The notes: generated by a model not told the origin, from the letters alone. A stretch of 64,000 bases of DNA from Streptacidiphilus sp. P02-A3a (GCF_014084105.1 NZ_CP048289.1:3171922-3235921); one strand, 5' to 3'; numbered from the stretch's first letter, positions 9,292-17,795 are shown. Made by a program: numbers and translations.

Positions 9292-10890
9292 TCAGCCGTT
9301 GTACTGCGTGATCACCTTGGTGTAGTCGTACGGGTTCTGGGTCACCCCCGAGCAGGTACCGGGGTTCCACGGCTCGACCACGCCGGCCGGGCACTGGAAG
9401 TCCCGGTTGGCCGACCAGAACGAGTACAGCGCCGGGTGGTTGGCCTGGGCGAACGCCAGGATGCCGGTGAAGTCGGACTGCGCGAACAGCTCGGAGGGCT
9501 GGTCGGTGTGGCCGTTCATCAGGGTGATGCCCAGATGCGACCACGCCTGGGCGGCGGTCCACCCGTAGATCGTCCGCAGCTGGGTGATCGCGTCCTGGGC
9601 GATCGCCTCGGTCTGGGCCGTCTCGGTGCCGGAGGTGAGGCCGGTGTCGAAGTCCATGATGTTGACCACGTCGAGCCGGGCGCCGTCGGCGACGGCCTGC
9701 TGGATCTCGTCGGTGCCGGTGCCGGGGAAGCCGACCGTGGTCATCGGGATGGTCAGCGAGACCGAGAGGTTCGGGTCCTCCTGCTCCAGGATGTGGATGG
9801 CCCCGAAGCGGATCGCGGTGTTGCTGTCCAGAGCGCCGTTCTCGTAGTCGAAGTCGACGTGGGTCAACCGGTACTTGGTGATCACCTGCTGGTAGGCGGC
9901 GGCCAGGGCCGAGGCCGACCCGCAGTCGGTGCCCAGCTCGGTGCCGTTGTAGCCGCCGAAGGTCACCGCGACGTCGCCACCGGCCGCGCGGATCGCCTGG
10001 ACGTCGGCCAGCACGGCGGTGTCGGTGGCGACCGGTTCGCTGGCGTCACCGTCCCAGGCGGGGGTGCAGCCGCCGGAGTCGAGCACGAAGGACAGGTTGT
10101 ACTCGGTCTCGCCGGAGCCGGAGATGACCGAGGAGATCGACTGGGCGTTGTTGTCCAGCGGCATGTAGTACACCGGGTGCTTCCAGGAGCCCGAGCTGGG
10201 AGCGGTGGGCGTACTGGTCGGGGTCGGCGTGGGCGTCGGCGTGGGCGTGGGCGTGGGCGTGGGTGTGGGGGTGGGCGTGGGTGTCGGTGTCGGCGTGGGG
10301 CTCGTCGGCGGCAGCGTGGGGGTGTCGGTGGTGGTCGCCGTGGGCAGAATGACGGTGCCGGTGGCGACCAGCGACAGGTCGTCCGCGTAGAAGGCCGGTT
10401 GGGCGTACCAGCCGTGGACGAACACCTGCAGGGTGGTCTGGCTGGCGTCGGTGGTGTACGTGGTGCTGAGCGTCTGCCAGGTGCTGGACGGCGGCGTCCA
10501 GGCCTCGGAGTCGCCGACGGTGTAGGGGCCGGTCTCGCCCATGTAGGCGTAGGAGCCCTGGAACTCGCCGCTGAAGGTGTAGACGGTGTTGGGGGTGACG
10601 GTGACGTTCTGCACGCATTCGCCGTCGTCGCCGCTGGTCGGGGTGCCCTGGAGGGCGTAGCCGCCGGAGTGGACCGGGGTGGTGACCACGGCGGCGGTGC
10701 CCGGGTCGCAGGTCCAGCCGGACAGCGAGCCGGTCTCGAAGCCGGGGTTGGCCAGCAGGTTGGTGGACTGCGCCAGAGCCGGTGAGCTGAACACGGTGGC
10801 GGCGAGCAGGCCGCCCGCGCTCAGGGTCAGCGCGCACAGGGCGGCGGTCACCGAACGGGTCTGGCGCCGGGTGTGGGGGTTGGCACGCAC
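9292..10890 (-). CDS. Secreted GH18 chitinase with N-terminal carbohydrate-binding module
   Basis: Secreted protein of 532 residues. The GTG at 10890 (VRANPHTRRQ...) is chosen because GACAGGAGCAC precedes it and the start matches the divergent paralogue; the longer frame reads into the promoter. Layout: Sec signal peptide ending near ALAQS, a CenC/CBM-like beta domain of about 135 residues (NLLANPGFETGSLSGWTCDPG...), a long Thr-Pro linker, and a GH18 barrel with HVDFDYENG, which keeps the DxDxE core including the catalytic Glu. It should hydrolyse chitin or related GlcNAc polymers outside the cell. It is divergent from a paralogue, shares a DasR-like site arrangement with it, and has a 154-bp stretch identical to it. 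Confidence 0.88.
   Translation of the reverse strand: MRANPHTRRQTRSVTAALCALTLSAGGLLAATVFSSPALAQSTNLLANPGFETGSLSGWTCDPGTAAVVTTPVHSGGYALQGTPTSGDDGECVQNVTVTPNTVYTFSGEFQGSYAYMGETGPYTVGDSEAWTPPSSTWQTLSTTYTTDASQTTLQVFVHGWYAQPAFYADDLSLVATGTVILPTATTTDTPTLPPTSPTPTPTPTPTPTPTPTPTPTPTPTPTPTSTPTAPSSGSWKHPVYYMPLDNNAQSISSVISGSGETEYNLSFVLDSGGCTPAWDGDASEPVATDTAVLADVQAIRAAGGDVAVTFGGYNGTELGTDCGSASALAAAYQQVITKYRLTHVDFDYENGALDSNTAIRFGAIHILEQEDPNLSVSLTIPMTTVGFPGTGTDEIQQAVADGARLDVVNIMDFDTGLTSGTETAQTEAIAQDAITQLRTIYGWTAAQAWSHLGITLMNGHTDQPSELFAQSDFTGILAFAQANHPALYSFWSANRDFQCPAGVVEPWNPGTCSGVTQNPYDYTKVITQYNG
10211..10300 (-). repeat. Simple repeat encoding a Thr-Pro linker
   Basis: A run of GTGGGC/GTCGGC hexamers on the plus strand, read on the minus strand as alternating Thr-Pro. 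It joins the binding module to the catalytic barrel of the chitinase. The divergent paralogue has a shorter version, so the linker length is probably slippage-prone. Confidence 0.8.
10633..10786. repeat. Left arm of 154-bp perfect inverted repeat
   Basis: This stretch is the exact reverse complement of 11476-11629. It spans the end of the signal peptide and the first half of the binding module of the minus-strand chitinase. Base-by-base comparison showed no mismatch. Confidence 0.9.
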
Positions 10891-10970
10891 GGTTGAGTGC
10901 TCCTGTCGTCGGTGCTGATCGAAGCAGTGCCGATGGAGCGGTGTCGCGGTCACGACACCCGCCTGCAATG

Positions 10971-10982
10971 TGGTCCAGACCA
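10971..10982 (-). promoter_or_regulatory. dre-like DasR operator for the minus-strand chitinase
   Basis: TGGTCCAGACCA matches the DasR responsive element core (TGGTCTAGACCA) found before chitin and GlcNAc genes in Streptomyces. A minus-strand TTGACA (10995-10990) lies just upstream, so the operator sits between the -35 box and the transcription start. DasR would repress here and release with amino-sugar phosphates. Confidence 0.8.
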
Positions 10983-11234
10983 ATACCCTTGTCAAGGGGT
11001 CCGTCAGGAACATCGTCAATCCTTGTGGCAGTCCATAACTGTGATTAATTGTCAGTTATGGGGATTGCCGACCCCGTTTCACCGACGCTTGTTGACGATG
11101 CGTCAAATAGCACCAGGGGCAAGGTTGTTGCAGCTCAGTTGGGCATGAGCGCCCTTCCCGTGGGCGGGATTCGGGCCCGCCCGGCCGGTTTCCGGTGCGG
11201 GCGACCGCCGGGCAGGGACTCTTGACAACTCCAT

Positions 11235-11246
11235 TGGTCTGGACCA
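11235..11246 (+). promoter_or_regulatory. dre-like DasR operator for the plus-strand chitinase
   Basis: TGGTCTGGACCA, the reverse complement of the partner site at 10971-10982. A TTGACA at 11222-11227 precedes it with the same spacing as in the divergent module. Match to the known dre core is 11 of 12. Confidence 0.8.
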
Positions 11247-11374
11247 AATTGCAGGAGCACTGCCCTCCCGGCACTGCCCCATCAGCCTCGGCAGGCTCAC
11301 GCGGCCACCGCTCCCCCCACGTCGGGCGGGGCCGGGCGTCCTGCCGGTCGTAGCCACGACAGGAGCACCCAACC

Positions 11375-12877
11375 GTGCGCCCCAACCCCCACAGCCGTCG
11401 GGCCCGCAACCTGACCGCCGCCATGTGTGCGCTGACGCTGACCGCCGGTGGCATCCTCGCCGCCACGGTCCTCGCCTCACCGGCTCTGGCGCAGTCCACC
11501 AACCTGCTGGCCAACCCCGGCTTCGAGACCGGCTCGCTGTCCGGCTGGACCTGCGACCCGGGCACCGCCGCCGTGGTCACCACCCCGGTCCACTCCGGCG
11601 GCTACGCCCTCCAGGGCACCCCGACCAGCAGCGACGACGCCCAGTGCACCCAGACCGTCACGGTCACCCCCAACACCACGTACACGCTGACCGGCGAGGT
11701 CCAGGGCTCCTACGTCTACCTGGGCGTGACCGGCGGCACCGACGCCTGGACCGCCTCGGCCACCAGCTACCAGCCGCTCACCACCACCTTCACCACCACC
11801 GCCAGCCAGACCAGCCTGCAGGTCTACGTCCACGGCTGGTACGCCCAACCGGCCTACTACGCCGACGACCTGTCGCTCACCAGTGGCACCGGCGGCGGCC
11901 CGACGGCGACGCCGACCCCGACCAGCACCCCCACCCCGACCCCGACCCCCACGCCGACCCCCACGCCGACCGGCACCAGCACGCCCCCGGCCGGTGGCCC
12001 GGTCGGCAAGGTCGCTCCCTACGTCGACATGACGAACAACGAGGAGCCGATGCTCAACTCGGCCGCCCAGGCCGGGCTGAAGAACTACACCGCCGCGTTC
12101 GTCGTCGCCGCCGGCTGCAACCCGATCTGGGGTGACACCCTGCCGGTCAACAACGACCCGACGCTCAGCCAGGACATCGCCACCGCCAAGGCCGACGGCG
12201 CCACGCCGATCATCTCCTTCGGCGGCGCGGGCGGCACCGAGCTGGCCCAGGCGTGCACCACCGAGGCCAGCCTCCAGGCCGCCTACCAGGAGGTGATCAC
12301 CAGCCTCGGGGTGAACCACCTCGACTTCGACATCGAGGGTGCCACGCTCGACTACCCGTCCAGCAACAACCTGCGCTTCGAGGCGATCAACGGCCTCGAA
12401 GCCGCCAACCCGGGCCTGGTCGTCTCGGTCACCCTGCCGGTGCTCCCGACCGGTCTCGCGGCCGACGGCGTCGCCTTCCTCAACCTGGCGAAGCAGGACG
12501 GCACCCGGATCGACCTGATCAACGTGATGGCCATGGACTACGGCTCCTCGTTCACCGGTGACATGGGCCAGGAGGCCGTCCAGGCCGCCCAGAGCACGCT
12601 GGCCCAGGCGCAGGCCGACTGGCCGTCCGACACCTACGCCAACATCGGGGTCACCCCGATGATCGGCCAGAACGACACCTCCGGCGAGATCTTCAGCGAG
12701 GCCGACGCGCAGACCCTGGTCTCCTGGGCCGACACCGCCCACCTCGGCCGACTGGCCTTCTGGTCGGTCGACCGCGACCAGTCCTGCTCCGGCAGCGCCT
12801 CCGGTCTGCCGAGCTGCTCCGAGATCAGCCAGCAGCCGCTGGACTTCACCAAGATCTTCGACTCCTACACCGGCTGA
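11375..12877 (+). CDS. Secreted GH18 chitinase with N-terminal carbohydrate-binding module (paralogue)
   Basis: Secreted protein of 500 residues from a GTG preceded by ACAGGAGCAC. Layout matches the divergent gene: signal peptide ending near ALAQS, CBM-like beta domain to about residue 170, a shorter Thr-Pro linker, and a GH18 barrel from about residue 210 with HLDFDIEGA, the canonical DxDxE core with catalytic Glu. Barrel sequences of the two paralogues differ clearly (for example VAPYVDMTNNEEP against HPVYYMPLDNNAQ), so they may cut different chitin forms or act from different ends. Expected regulation is DasR repression through the upstream dre-like site. Confidence 0.9.
   Translation: MRPNPHSRRARNLTAAMCALTLTAGGILAATVLASPALAQSTNLLANPGFETGSLSGWTCDPGTAAVVTTPVHSGGYALQGTPTSSDDAQCTQTVTVTPNTTYTLTGEVQGSYVYLGVTGGTDAWTASATSYQPLTTTFTTTASQTSLQVYVHGWYAQPAYYADDLSLTSGTGGGPTATPTPTSTPTPTPTPTPTPTPTGTSTPPAGGPVGKVAPYVDMTNNEEPMLNSAAQAGLKNYTAAFVVAAGCNPIWGDTLPVNNDPTLSQDIATAKADGATPIISFGGAGGTELAQACTTEASLQAAYQEVITSLGVNHLDFDIEGATLDYPSSNNLRFEAINGLEAANPGLVVSVTLPVLPTGLAADGVAFLNLAKQDGTRIDLINVMAMDYGSSFTGDMGQEAVQAAQSTLAQAQADWPSDTYANIGVTPMIGQNDTSGEIFSEADAQTLVSWADTAHLGRLAFWSVDRDQSCSGSASGLPSCSEISQQPLDFTKIFDSYTG
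11476..11629. repeat. Right arm of 154-bp perfect inverted repeat
   Basis: Exact reverse complement of 10633-10786. It covers the signal peptide end and the first half of the binding module. Sequence on either side diverges quickly, so identity is confined to this patch. Confidence 0.9.
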
Positions 12878-12907
12878 CCCGACACACCGGCTGAGCCGAA
12901 CTCCGGA

Positions 12908-12941
12908 CGTCGCCGCGGGGCCGACCGGCCCCGCGGCGACG
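12908..12941. terminator. Hairpin between convergent chitinase and MFS genes
   Basis: A perfect 15-base stem (CGTCGCCGCGGGGCC and its complement) with a GACC loop, placed between two converging genes. It can serve both strands. Confidence 0.8.
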
Positions 12942-12952
12942 CGCATCCCCCC

Positions 12953-14395
12953 TCAGCCGTCGGCGGCGCGGGTCGCCAGCAGGGCGGCCAGCACGGTCGG
13001 CGCGAGCAGCAGGGCGAAGGCGGCGGTGTAGCCGACCAGACCGCTCGAACCGGTGCCCGGGCAGGCGTTGAACAGGGCGGAGGCGAGGCCGATGACCGTG
13101 AGCTGGCCCAGGTTCTGCGCCGTCTGCATCGCGCTGCTGGCGTACCCCTGCCGTCCGGCGGGGCTGTGGGTGAGCGACAGCAGCGTGAGCGAGGGCGCGA
13201 GCAGGCCCATGCCGACGGCCGCGACCACCATCGACAGCGCGGCGGTGAGCGCGGGCAGCTCGGGCAGCGTCCCGGCGGCGGCGATCGCGACGGCCACCGT
13301 CATCACCAGCGCCCCGGCCGCGACCAGGCGGTGCCGGGGATGGCGCTCCACCAGCCGTCCCTGCCACCAGGAGGCGGCGGCCCAGGCGATGGCGGCGCCG
13401 GTGAAGGCCAGCCCGGTCACCGCCGCGGGCACCCGGCGGGCGGTGTCGAGCAGCAGCGGCACGAAGGCCTCCAGGGTGAAGTAGGCCCCGGAACTCAGAC
13501 CCCGCAGCAGCGCGGCGGCGGGCAGGCCGCGGGCGGCCCGCCAGGTGCCGGGCGGCAGCAGCCGCGGCGCGAACACCACCAGCAGCGCGACCGCCGCCAC
13601 CGCGCACAGCAGGTGGCGCGGGTCCCAGCCGGAGACGGCGTACTGCCCCAGCGCGGCGCCCACGCTCACCGCGAACGCGACCAGCAGCGCCGGGCGCGGC
13701 GGCCGCTCGCCCGGCGCTGCCGGCACGGCCTGCCGGGACCGGGACCGCAGCACGGCCACCACCGCCAGCGCCGGCAGCAGGTTCAGCGCGGCCAGGCCGA
13801 AGAACACCACCCGCCAGGACCACCAGGCGGTCACCAGCCCGGCCAGCGGGGGACCGGCCAGCGAGGGGATGATCCAGCTGGTGCTCATCAGGGCCAGTGC
13901 GCGGGCGCGCAGGTGCTCGGGGTAGGCCTGGCCGATGGCGGTGTTGATCGACACCGCCACGATCCCGGCCCCGACCCCGTCCAGGAACCGCCCGGCCGCC
14001 AGCTGCCAGATGGAGGTACTGGCGGCCGAGATCAGCAGCGTGGCCACGGCCAGCAGCACCCCCGCCGCCAACGGGCGCCGGGCCCCGGACCGGTCCGCCC
14101 AGTCGCCCCCGAGCACCCCGCCCAGCAGGCTCGCGGCCACGAAGCACCCGGCCACCAGCGGGTACAGCGACACCCCGTGCAGGTCCCGGGCCGCCACCGG
14201 CAGGATCGGCACCACCGCGAGCGCGGCGAACCCGGTCAGGAACATCACCGCGGTGAAGCTCCAGGTGACGGCCGCGTACCGGCGCGAGAACAGCCCGCCC
14301 CCGGCATCGGCCGGGTCCCCTCCGCCACCGCCGCGAACGAGGTGGTCCACACCGCCCGTGGCCGCCGGCCCAGCATCGTCCAAAGCCCCAGTCAC
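12953..14395 (-). CDS. MFS transporter (drug exporter type)
   Basis: Major facilitator membrane protein of 480 residues with about 12-14 hydrophobic spans. After a Gly-rich cytoplasmic N-terminus, the first span is followed by the motif A-like loop GGDWADRSGARRP between spans 2 and 3. LDGVGAGIVAVSINTAIGQ in the fourth span region resembles the antiporter motif seen in proton-driven exporters. The substrate is unknown. It lies downstream of a secreted hydrolase gene on the same strand with an 80-base gap, so cotranscription is possible but not shown. Confidence 0.82.
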   Translation of the reverse strand: MTGALDDAGPAATGGVDHLVRGGGGGDPADAGGGLFSRRYAAVTWSFTAVMFLTGFAALAVVPILPVAARDLHGVSLYPLVAGCFVAASLLGGVLGGDWADRSGARRPLAAGVLLAVATLLISAASTSIWQLAAGRFLDGVGAGIVAVSINTAIGQAYPEHLRARALALMSTSWIIPSLAGPPLAGLVTAWWSWRVVFFGLAALNLLPALAVVAVLRSRSRQAVPAAPGERPPRPALLVAFAVSVGAALGQYAVSGWDPRHLLCAVAAVALLVVFAPRLLPPGTWRAARGLPAAALLRGLSSGAYFTLEAFVPLLLDTARRVPAAVTGLAFTGAAIAWAAASWWQGRLVERHPRHRLVAAGALVMTVAVAIAAAGTLPELPALTAALSMVVAAVGMGLLAPSLTLLSLTHSPAGRQGYASSAMQTAQNLGQLTVIGLASALFNACPGTGSSGLVGYTAAFALLLAPTVLAALLATRAADG

Positions 14396-14475
14396 GCTCC
14401 GGACCCTAGGCCAGCCGCTCCGGCCTGTCGATCAAATAAGCGGTCGGCGGGGTCTGGGCTGACGGTCGGTCGGAT

Positions 14476-15825
14476 TCAGCGGACGAAGGAGATCTCCGGG
14501 TACGCCTTGGACGGGCCGCTGAGCAGCGGGCTGCTCACATGACGCAGCTCCTGGTCGAAGTAGGCGGCCAGGTAGGTGCGTTCGATGGCGATGGCGCGGT
14601 CGGGGGCGATCGTGCCCAGGGTCTGCGTGAGCTGGGCCTGGGTCACCCCGTCCACGCTGGCCTCCTGCGGCAGCAGGTACTCGTTGTCGCTGAAGCTCAG
14701 GTGCTGGGAGCCCTGCAGCTTCAGGTCCAGCACCTTGCCGTGCGAGTGCGCCCAGAAGCTGGTCCAGCTGCTGTCGTCGTTGCGGTTGTGGCCCTGCGAG
14801 CTGAACAGCAGGAACGGGCGGTCGAGCCCCTTGGTCGCGACCGGGCCGTAGAAGGTGCCGTCCAGGTCCGCGCCGGCGTCGATCCTGGGGTCGTCCAGCA
14901 TCGAGGTGGCCGCCGCCGCGCCGCCCAGGGACCAGCCGAACATGCCTATTCGGCTCAGGTCGGGGCTGCCGAGCAGGCCGGTGGGCAGGGCCGTGTGGTT
15001 CACGTCCGGGTTGCTGCCCTTGGCCACCTTGGTCAGTTCGTTGAGGACGAAGCTGACGTCGGCGGCGCGGACCGCCAGGTTGGTGGACGCGTAGGTGTTC
15101 GTCGGCATGGTGTTCCCGATCACCTGCCCGTTGGGGAACTGGACCTCGTTGGCGTCGGAGGTGTGGTCGATGGCGACCACCAGGTAGCCGCGGCTGGCCA
15201 GGTCCTCCACCAGGGCGGTGCCCATCGAGCGGTCCGAGTGCAGGCCGGTCGAGTACACCAGGATCGGCAGCTTGCCGGCCGACGGGTTCACCGGTGCGCC
15301 GGTGTGTCCCGCGGTGGTCGGCAGGTTGATCGCGCTGGGCGCGATCTTCTCGCCCGCCAGGAAGTGGGCGGCGGCGAGGGACTGCAGCCACGGGGTGGAG
15401 GGGTGGCTGCTGGTGTTGGTGGCCGGGTACCAGAGGGTGACCATCAGCTTGCGCGGCTGGTGCCCGGGGAGGTACGGGTCGGTCCGGGAGGTGTCGACCA
15501 GTTCCAGGTTCACCGTGCCGACCGCGTAGTGCCCGCTCGTGGGCGGGATCGTCACCGTGACCGGTGTCTTGGCGTGCTTCGGAGTGCCGGCCCCCTTGGG
15601 GGCCAGGTCGGCGTCGGGGCCCGCGACGTTGGCGGGCGCCACCTCGTTGTCCACGGTGATGCTGTCGCCGGTCGGGTCGGGGGAGGACAGGCCGGGCCCC
15701 GGGGCGTGCACGCTGCCGGCGGCGTGGGCCGGCGTCACACCAGCGCCCATGGCGACCGCGAACGCCCCAGCGGTGCCCAGTGCCCGGGCGACAATTCCTC
15801 GGTGGTGTTTACGTGACTGTGGCAT
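14476..15825 (-). CDS. Secreted alpha/beta hydrolase, PAF-acetylhydrolase-like
   Basis: Exported protein of 449 residues. An N-terminal signal peptide with a basic start (SRKHHRGIVARALG) ends near AHAAG, followed by a Pro/Gly-rich segment to about residue 90. The hydrolase core carries the nucleophile elbow GWSLGGAAAA (GxSxG), an upstream HTSDANEVQFPNG loop, and a C-terminal QGSQHLSFSDNEY segment that probably holds the catalytic His. The order and the oxyanion-type LVYSTGLHSDRS segment fit the platelet-activating-factor acetylhydrolase/dienelactone hydrolase group. An ester substrate is likely, identity unknown. Confidence 0.82.
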   Translation of the reverse strand: MPQSRKHHRGIVARALGTAGAFAVAMGAGVTPAHAAGSVHAPGPGLSSPDPTGDSITVDNEVAPANVAGPDADLAPKGAGTPKHAKTPVTVTIPPTSGHYAVGTVNLELVDTSRTDPYLPGHQPRKLMVTLWYPATNTSSHPSTPWLQSLAAAHFLAGEKIAPSAINLPTTAGHTGAPVNPSAGKLPILVYSTGLHSDRSMGTALVEDLASRGYLVVAIDHTSDANEVQFPNGQVIGNTMPTNTYASTNLAVRAADVSFVLNELTKVAKGSNPDVNHTALPTGLLGSPDLSRIGMFGWSLGGAAAATSMLDDPRIDAGADLDGTFYGPVATKGLDRPFLLFSSQGHNRNDDSSWTSFWAHSHGKVLDLKLQGSQHLSFSDNEYLLPQEASVDGVTQAQLTQTLGTIAPDRAIAIERTYLAAYFDQELRHVSSPLLSGPSKAYPEISFVR

Positions 15826-16022
15826 GTCACCCTTCCCTGTTCAGCGATCTCGTCCTGGCTCGCGATCGGCAAGCGCACACGATACCGCTGCCCGCCCCCG
15901 CCGGTTACCCCGCCCGCACCAGTCCCCACCCCGACCCCCGCCAGGCGCACCGGCGCGGGCCCCGGCGGAGCAGGGCGGCGGCATGCTGCTGACGGGGGCC
16001 TCCTGCGCCGTACGCGCCCTTG

Positions 16023-16051
16023 ACGACCGTCATCCCCGAGGTGATGGTCGT
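16023..16051. promoter_or_regulatory. Imperfect palindrome ahead of the DUF6879 operon
   Basis: ACGACCGTCA and TGATGGTCGT form a 10-base inverted repeat with one mismatch, 38 bases before the first start of the operon. TTGACG at 16020 overlaps its left arm. This is a candidate operator for the XRE regulator encoded in the same operon. Confidence 0.4.
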
Positions 16052-16088
16052 AGAAGGCGGCGCAAGGCACGCACAACGGGGAGGCATC

Positions 16089-16337
16089 ATGCGGCTACGG
16101 TTCATCGGCAAGGATGAGAAGTCGGGCAACACGGGGTCACCCACGGTCTTCCTTGACGTGGAGGCCGAGAAGCCGGGGTTCGCCTTCCAAGGACTTCGCC
16201 TGAGCGAGCCCGAAGAGGCGAAGGTCCGGGAAGCCGGGCCGATGCCGGATCATGAGACGGTCGTGTGGATGCCCATCCACATGATCAAGGCCATTCGGGA
16301 GGCATGTGATGAAGCGGAGCGATCCGGACTTCTTTGA
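16089..16337 (+). CDS. Small conserved protein of the DUF6879/XRE module
   Basis: Protein of 82 residues starting MRLRFIGKDEKSGNTG. The ATG at 16089 has GGGGAGG upstream. The core reads SPTVFLDVEAEKPGFAFQGL, then a helical WMPIHMIKAIREACDEA end. No catalytic motif is visible. Small proteins with this MRLR(Y/F)IG start are common next to DUF6879 proteins and Scr1-type regulators in Streptomyces, and their function is not established. The gene overlaps the next one by 29 bases. Confidence 0.72.
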   Translation: MRLRFIGKDEKSGNTGSPTVFLDVEAEKPGFAFQGLRLSEPEEAKVREAGPMPDHETVVWMPIHMIKAIREACDEAERSGLL

Positions 16338-16839
16338 GCTGCTGAGGTCCGCTCACCGTTCTGCCCTGCACCTTGAAATGCGGGACTCCTACGGTCTCGC
16401 TGACGAGGTCGAGGACTTCACCGCGTGGCGTGGCGGTCATCGCGCCGACTGGGCTGACCGCTCAGTGTGGTGGAACTCCTTCCACGCTGCCGTTGCCGAC
16501 GCTGTGAGCCGGGGTGTGGTGATGCGCCGTGCCCGGATCGTGTCCGAGCCGGTCAGCGAGTACATCCGGTATGAGCACTACCTGACTACTGCGAACGTCA
16601 CGGCCGGCGAGGAAGTGCGATGGCTGCCAAGGCGGTTGGCGACGGCGATTCCGCTGCCCGGTAACGACTTCTGGCTGTTCGATGAAACGGCCCTGATCGT
16701 GAACCACTTTGACGGGCAGGGGGATTGGGCATCCCCTGGCATGGAGCTGGACGACGACCCGGACGCCGTGAAGCTGTGCGCGTCGGCGTTCGAGCTGGTG
16801 TGGGAACGCGCCGTCCCGCACGCTGATTTCACGGTCTGA
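16309..16839 (+). CDS. DUF6879 family protein
   Basis: Protein of 176 residues. The ATG at 16309 has GGGAGG 7 bases upstream; a GTG one codon earlier is also possible. Recognisable DUF6879 features: the N-terminal FFELLRSAHRSALHLEMRD helix, the repeated Trp segment (WADRSVWWNSFHAAVADAV), RIVSEPVSEYIRYEHYLT, and the acidic FWLFDETALIVNHFDGQGD. Families of this kind sit beside Scr1-type XRE regulators and have been discussed as toxin-antitoxin-like or signalling partners; no activity is proven. It is coupled to the small gene before it and lies 20 bases before the regulator. Confidence 0.82.
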   Translation: MKRSDPDFFELLRSAHRSALHLEMRDSYGLADEVEDFTAWRGGHRADWADRSVWWNSFHAAVADAVSRGVVMRRARIVSEPVSEYIRYEHYLTTANVTAGEEVRWLPRRLATAIPLPGNDFWLFDETALIVNHFDGQGDWASPGMELDDDPDAVKLCASAFELVWERAVPHADFTV

Positions 16840-16859
16840 GGGCTCCGGACAACGCGACC

Positions 16860-17708
16860 ATGGCCGCTTCTCCGCTCTCCAGTGCCGAAGAGGCACGCAA
16901 GGCCATTGCCGACCACTTGGGGGAGATCCGGAAGGACGCCGAGCTCACCGGCCTTGAGCTTGCCCACCGCTGTGGTTGGAACCCGTCCAAGTCCTCCCGG
17001 ATCGAGAACGCCCGTACGCCGCCCTCGGATGCCGACATCCGGGCGTGGTGTGCGGCCTGCGGCGTGCCCGAGCGCGCCGCTGATCTGATCGCGGCGTCCC
17101 GGTCGGCTGGTTCGATGTACACGGAGTGGCGTCGGCTGCACCGGTCAGGGATGCGCCGGAACCAAGAGGCCGACGTGCCGATCTATGAGCGGACCCGTTC
17201 GTTTCGGGTCTACTGCTCCAACGTGGTCCCTGGCGTGGTGCAGACGCACACCTACGCCACGGCCCTACTGGCGTTGATCACGGGTTTTCAGGGCACCCCG
17301 GACGACTCTGCTGAGGCCGCCGCCGCTCGCGTGGACCGGGGGCAGGTGATCCGCGAGCCGGACCGCCGTACGGCGCTGCTGGTCGAGGAACAGGTGTTGT
17401 ATCACCGCTATGGGGATGCGGCAGTGATGGCCGGACAGTTGGGCTACCTGCTCACCGTGATGGCGCTGCCGAACGTGTCCCTTGGCGTGTTGCCTCGCAC
17501 GGCGCAGCGGCGCATGTGGGGGCTGGAGACGTTCACCGTGTTCGGGGACGAGTTGGTTCAGGTCGAGCCGCTGACGGCCCGTATTCACATCACGTCTCCT
17601 GGGGAGATCGAGGTGTACACGCGGGCTTTCGCCGAGCTGTCCAGGACTGCGGTCTACGGATCGCGTGCGCGTGCACTGATCACGGCGGCGATCGATGCTC
17701 TCGGGTGA
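16860..17708 (+). CDS. XRE-family regulator, Scr1/DUF5753 type
   Basis: Regulator of 282 residues. Residues about 10-75 form an XRE helix-turn-helix (IRKDAELTGLELAHRCGWNPSKSSRIENAR). The remaining 200 residues are the DUF5753-type ligand or partner domain (IYERTRSFRVYCSNVVPGVVQTHTYATALL... and LLTVMALPNVSLGVLPRTAQ). Such proteins are abundant in Streptomyces and act as developmental or locus-specific regulators, often paired with a small partner. It follows the DUF6879 gene by 20 bases and immediately precedes the candidate RiPP genes, so local control of these is the simplest reading. GC content is lower than in the flanking housekeeping genes. Confidence 0.87.
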   Translation: MAASPLSSAEEARKAIADHLGEIRKDAELTGLELAHRCGWNPSKSSRIENARTPPSDADIRAWCAACGVPERAADLIAASRSAGSMYTEWRRLHRSGMRRNQEADVPIYERTRSFRVYCSNVVPGVVQTHTYATALLALITGFQGTPDDSAEAAAARVDRGQVIREPDRRTALLVEEQVLYHRYGDAAVMAGQLGYLLTVMALPNVSLGVLPRTAQRRMWGLETFTVFGDELVQVEPLTARIHITSPGEIEVYTRAFAELSRTAVYGSRARALITAAIDALG

Positions 17709-17713
17709 TCCTT

Positions 17714-17730
17714 TGCAATCCCCTGCAATC
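17714..17730. promoter_or_regulatory. Direct repeat TGCAATC, one helical turn apart
   Basis: TGCAATC occurs at 17714-17720 and 17724-17730, ten bases apart. A TTGACT box follows at 17740-17745. This places a phased repeat just upstream of a likely promoter for the zinc-ribbon, peptide and methyltransferase genes. It is a candidate binding site for the neighbouring XRE regulator. Confidence 0.45.
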
Positions 17731-17795
17731 GTGTAGCGGTTGACTCCTCACGGTACCTAGCGTCTTGGCAGACGTGAGACGCGGGGAGGTCTCAT

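Larger units (their letters stand above)
10891..11374. other. Divergent chitinase promoter region
   Basis: A 484-base interval between two divergent GH18 genes. It holds two mirror-image promoter modules: TTGACA, six bases, ATTGGTCTGGACCA, then ATTGCAGG. One points left (10990-10965) and one points right (11222-11255). The middle (11030-11100) is A/T-rich. No gene is seen. Confidence 0.75.

Noticed and set aside
10211..10300. Repeat array resembling CRISPR or a tandem satellite
   Set aside because: It encodes the Thr-Pro linker in frame with a chitinase and has no spacers.
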